Shown piece by piece: positions 7,618 through 9,948 of a stretch of 9,948 bases of DNA. The DNA comes from QQUD01 sp039029915 (lineage in GTDB: Bacteria > Chloroflexota > Anaerolineae > Promineifilales > Promineifilaceae): contig JBCCFD010000295.1 in the NCBI GenBank assembly GCA_039029915.1, positions 1 to 9,948 of the forward strand, given 5' to 3'. Numbering within the stretch: the stretch's first letter is position 1; every line of letters begins with the position of its first letter. The notes beneath the pieces are model-generated. The model saw nothing but the letters and a program-made list of their open reading frames with translations. It was not told the DNA's origin and ran no database searches. The position numbers and the translations under genes are program-made.

Positions 7618-7624
7618 CCTCCTT
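7618..7624 (-). promoter_or_regulatory. Strong Shine-Dalgarno of the MttB-family gene
   Basis: AAGGAGG ends six bases before ATG 7609-7611. It is a near-perfect anti-16S match and the best ribosome site in the window. It decides the start of the methyltransferase gene, including its unusual basic N-terminal tail, over the internal ATG at codon 7. Confidence 0.88.
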
Positions 7625-7712
7625 ACTCCGTGAATGAAAATTTTACCAGCTTTGTCATGACGTACATCTAAAAGTTTATTTTCAGGTCATTAAAAATATG
7701 ATGAACTTAAGT

Positions 7713-7762
7713 GGTCCGAAGTTTCTAAATTGAAAACCTTGTTGGTTAAAAGCTTCGGAACC
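7713..7762. repeat. Imperfect inverted repeat in the intergenic region upstream of the methyltransferase operon
   Basis: GGTCCGAAG (7713-7721) pairs with CTTCGGAACC (7753-7762) allowing one bulged A. Inside the loop, AACC and GGTT around TTGTT could form a second short stem. It lies between the stop of the five-TM protein gene (7796) and the start of the methyltransferase gene (7611). It could be a weak terminator for the former, an operator, or a leader-RNA hairpin for the latter. No convincing U-run follows on either strand, and no promoter hexamers stand out in the rest of this 184-bp gap. Confidence 0.5.
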
Positions 7763-7795
7763 TCGAGGAAACGAAGATTGCAGCCGTCGTTTTAT

Positions 7796-8365
7796 TTAAA
7801 GCAGGAACTTCGTTTCACCTAATTGATAAGTAACGCCTTGTTGCTCTGCTCTATTCATTGTGCATGCCCAAACGACTTGGGCAAAGATGTTGAGTAGATA
7901 TAGCCCAAATATAATGTTCGTTGTCACAGCATCCTCTAGTGGGCTGTAAGTTTGAAAAGGGTTGACGATGAGGCCTAAAGTCATTACTAAGTTTGCCATT
8001 GAATAAAAGAAAGACCCTTCTTCTTGTCGCCATCGCTGCAATACAGCAATTACAATTAAAGGCAAAATCATATAAAAACCAAAGAGATCATCAGTTAGTT
8101 GTGGGGTTGTTAAATCAAAGATTGATTCCCAGAATAGATAGCTTTTTTCCTGCCAAGGAGGCAGTTGCAATGCTAAAACTTCCTCAATCATGTAGGCATC
8201 ATGTCGCCAAACTTCTCGCAGTACACTAAAAGTGAGAAAAATAATTAAATTACTTAGGAGTAAAAGCACAAAATAAAATATTTCAGTGATTTTGCTAGGA
8301 TTGGAATATAACCTGATGAGGCAGAAAAAAGCCAAAATAGCTGCTAAGAAAAATAGATAGGACAT
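7796..8365 (-). CDS. Small integral membrane protein, five predicted TM segments, unknown function
   Basis: I do not recognise a family in this 189-residue protein. Hydrophobic stretches suggest membrane helices at about 2-20, 27-49, 93-110, 117-136 and 148-169. A soluble loop between helices 2 and 3 (50-92) is rich in acidic and aromatic residues (REVWRHDAYMIEEV, PPWQEKSYLFWES). A short polar C-terminal tail follows helix 5. Arg/Lys-rich turns flank some helices. The start at ATG 8363-8365 has only a weak GAGAG element upstream, and the upstream frame reaches a stop without another ATG. The gene is A+T-rich like the next gene upstream on the same strand, 129 bp away, so the two may be co-transcribed. 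No catalytic motif is visible. Confidence 0.75.
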   Translation of the reverse strand: MSYLFFLAAILAFFCLIRLYSNPSKITEIFYFVLLLLSNLIIFLTFSVLREVWRHDAYMIEEVLALQLPPWQEKSYLFWESIFDLTTPQLTDDLFGFYMILPLIVIAVLQRWRQEEGSFFYSMANLVMTLGLIVNPFQTYSPLEDAVTTNIIFGLYLLNIFAQVVWACTMNRAEQQGVTYQLGETKFLL

Positions 8366-8494
8366 AATCTCTCGAATGAGCTGTGGAGTCCCACAAATAA
8401 AACGCCAAGCCGATGTAAAAGCTGAACAAGCTCACTTATCCCTACTTGAGTTTCAATGATATGATAATACAGAGGGGCCAAATATCACTGATAG

Positions 8495-9820
8495 TTAATC
8501 ATCAATTGGTATATCATCTACACAACGAAATCCTAACGCATCCCCACGAAATGATGGTGAAATAAAATTGCGATGGGTAATTCTTGTATGCCCCCAAAAA
8601 CTTTGCCAGCTGCCACCTCTTACTACCCGCTGTGCGCCTACATTAGGGCCTTGGGGGTTTTCGACAGGCGAAATTGAATAATACGATTCAGAATAACGAT
8701 CATTGATCCATTCGCTCACATTGCCAGCCATATTGAATGCTCCGATCCATGTTTTTGAGGCTTCGTAGGTTTGAACGGGTGCCAGCATGCTGTAACCATC
8801 ATCAATAAGTTCATCTCGATAATCTTCGGCTGGGCAATTTAAATCACAGAAATTTACAAATTCTCCCACAAATACATCTCCCCATGGAAAAACCACTTTA
8901 TTTTGCCCACGCGCTGCATATTCCCATTCGGCTTCGGTTGGTAAGCGACCTCCTGCCCATTCACAATATGCCTTAGCCCCAAACCATGAAACATGGGTAA
9001 TTGGGAGGTTTCCAAAATCGGGATTGAATGTATATTGACCATCGCTCAATTGAGAAATATATTGCATTTTATCAATATTCAGCCAATTTACATCGCCTTC
9101 AATTTTATTTCCGTTTTGGTTCAAAAACTCAACAAAGCGGGATACATTAATTTCGTGACTATCTATCCAATAATTTTCTAAACTAACTATATGTTCTGGG
9201 CGTTCAGGATCATCAAATGGCCAGTCAGGATTATTCGTTCCCATAGTAAAGTCGCCAGCTGGCACAAACACTTGAGGCATATTATCCATTTTTCTTGTGT
9301 TGGTCGTTCCAACAAGGCTATTTGTATCATTTGTGCCACTATAATTTTCAGAACTTGTTGGTTGAATGCTAATATCAGAGGAATCTGGTGCTGTGCTAAT
9401 TGGTAATGTTGATTCTATAAATAAGTTTTGGGCAATTGACTTGACTCCATCCCATGCACCAAAAACATCCCCAACTGCCCCAATGACAAAGAAAAAAATC
9501 ATAACACCCGCTGTTATCGCTGTTGTCGTCGTTTTTCCTCTAGGTGATGAATCTTTAGGTAAATTCTCAAATAAATTAGTCTCAAGAGCTGTATCAGTTA
9601 AGTCTGGCCATGATTGCTTCGGGCGGAGTTGCCTGCATTGATAAAGTAACAAGTTTAGTAAATTTGCCCTTTTGCAAAATAAAATTAACTCCTGAACTTT
9701 TATACTTAATGTGTCACCAGCTAATTCTTCATATGGAATATTTAAATTGAAGCAAATAGTTTTTAATTCATTTAAATTAAAATGATGGCTGATTTTTTGA
9801 GCAAATTCTTGAAGTGTCAT
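8495..9820 (-). CDS. Effector-associated-domain (EAD7-like)/TM/formylglycine-enzyme-fold (SUMF1) protein
   Basis: The protein has 441 residues in three parts. Residues 1-72 are a helical module with the pattern of effector-associated domain 7 (FNLNELKTICFNLNI, YEELAG, then QLRPKQSW). EADs are adaptor domains described in multi-component conflict and signalling systems. A single hydrophobic helix follows at about 102-120, then a Ser/Thr-rich linker at 136-176. Residues 181-436 are an FGE-sulfatase/SUMF1 fold: FVPAGDFTMGT, WIDSHEINVSRFVEFL, PITHVSWFGAKAYCEWAGGRLPTEAEWEYAARG in overlapping stretches, FNMAGNVSEW, VVRGGSW and a final GFRCV. True FGEs have two active cysteines just after the GGSF motif. 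Here GGSWQSFWGHT has none, so formylglycine formation is unlikely and a binding or scaffold role is more plausible. The EAD should face the cytoplasm and the FGE-like domain the outside, if the helix spans the membrane. No clear Shine-Dalgarno precedes ATG 9818-9820. Confidence 0.9.
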   Translation of the reverse strand: MTLQEFAQKISHHFNLNELKTICFNLNIPYEELAGDTLSIKVQELILFCKRANLLNLLLYQCRQLRPKQSWPDLTDTALETNLFENLPKDSSPRGKTTTTAITAGVMIFFFVIGAVGDVFGAWDGVKSIAQNLFIESTLPISTAPDSSDISIQPTSSENYSGTNDTNSLVGTTNTRKMDNMPQVFVPAGDFTMGTNNPDWPFDDPERPEHIVSLENYWIDSHEINVSRFVEFLNQNGNKIEGDVNWLNIDKMQYISQLSDGQYTFNPDFGNLPITHVSWFGAKAYCEWAGGRLPTEAEWEYAARGQNKVVFPWGDVFVGEFVNFCDLNCPAEDYRDELIDDGYSMLAPVQTYEASKTWIGAFNMAGNVSEWINDRYSESYYSISPVENPQGPNVGAQRVVRGGSWQSFWGHTRITHRNFISPSFRGDALGFRCVDDIPIDD

Positions 9821-9948
9821 TTGATTTTAGGATTTGCGACCTGCAGAAAATATTGAAAAAAGGCTTGTTATTTCTCTATGATTATCTGATAAATTTTCTT
9901 GCGTGATTTTGATCTTATTGAATTTTTCTGGTCTCTACGGGGTGAAGA
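9821..9948 (-). other. A+T-rich upstream region with a short ORF tail, no clear gene
   Basis: This region lies upstream of the EAD/SUMF1-fold gene. On the minus strand a 35-codon open stretch runs from just after a TAG (9935-9937) to a TAA (9827-9829), in the same frame as the downstream gene and two codons before its ATG. It reads like ordinary protein (ENLSDNHREITSLFSIFS) but has no ATG, GTG or TTG start, so it may be a remnant or chance. A GATAAT (9881-9886 reversed) could be a -10 element, but no matching -35 is visible. No other feature is seen before the window edge. Confidence 0.35.

Noticed and set aside
8344..8481. 45-residue TTG-start ORF on the minus strand between the EAD gene and the five-TM gene
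   Set aside because: It has no Shine-Dalgarno and a rare start, and it overlaps the start of the five-TM gene out of frame. The helix-like residues are not enough support.
8507..8640. Variable region of a diversity-generating retroelement in the FGE-fold C-terminus
   Set aside because: The fold and the C-terminal position would fit a DGR target, but no reverse transcriptase, template repeat or adenine-biased near-copy is present in the window. A genome-wide search for a near-identical template would be needed.

Overview
The window looks like a piece of a moderate-GC bacterial chromosome or metagenomic contig. A Chloroflexota origin (Anaerolineae-like) is my best guess. It rests on the large secreted C25-protease/RTX protein with a Cys-capped RTX tail, the non-pyrrolysine MttB-family enzyme and the effector-associated-domain protein. 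No rRNA, tRNA or phylogenetic marker is present, so this is inference.

Layout. (1) Positions 2-4120 (+): the 3' part of a very large secreted multidomain protein, open at the left edge. It begins in a 15-bp tandem repeat (1-199) encoding (DIFSP)n. A PPC-like beta-domain, a gingipain-type C25 cysteine peptidase, several Ig-like modules, a cadherin-like/Big_9-type module and 18 RTX calcium-binding nonapeptides follow. A strong intrinsic terminator follows at 4156-4190. (2) Positions 7611-4192 (-): a compact three-gene operon, read right to left: an MttB-superfamily methyltransferase without an in-frame amber codon, a ketopantoate-reductase-family dehydrogenase, and a fumarylacetoacetate-hydrolase-family enzyme. 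The last two are separated by 8 bp. The set suggests catabolism of a small methylated or quaternary amine or its keto-acid product, but the substrate cannot be read from the sequence and no corrinoid protein is present. (3) Positions 7612-9948: a visibly more A+T-rich segment with two minus-strand genes. One encodes an effector-associated-domain (EAD7-like)/TM/formylglycine-enzyme-fold protein that lacks the FGE cysteine pair. Downstream of it is a five-TM protein of unknown function.

The most striking signal that gene calls do not explain is the palindrome ACGGCCGT (usually AACGGCCGTT). It occurs 11 times between 1594 and 7480, in three different genes, on both coding orientations and in all three codon phases, against about 0.15 copies expected by chance. 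It resembles the cyanobacterial HIP1 phenomenon. It is absent from the A+T-rich right-hand segment, which supports that segment having a different history. The right-hand pair resembles parts of Chloroflexi/cyanobacterial conflict-type systems, but its partners, if any, lie beyond position 9948.
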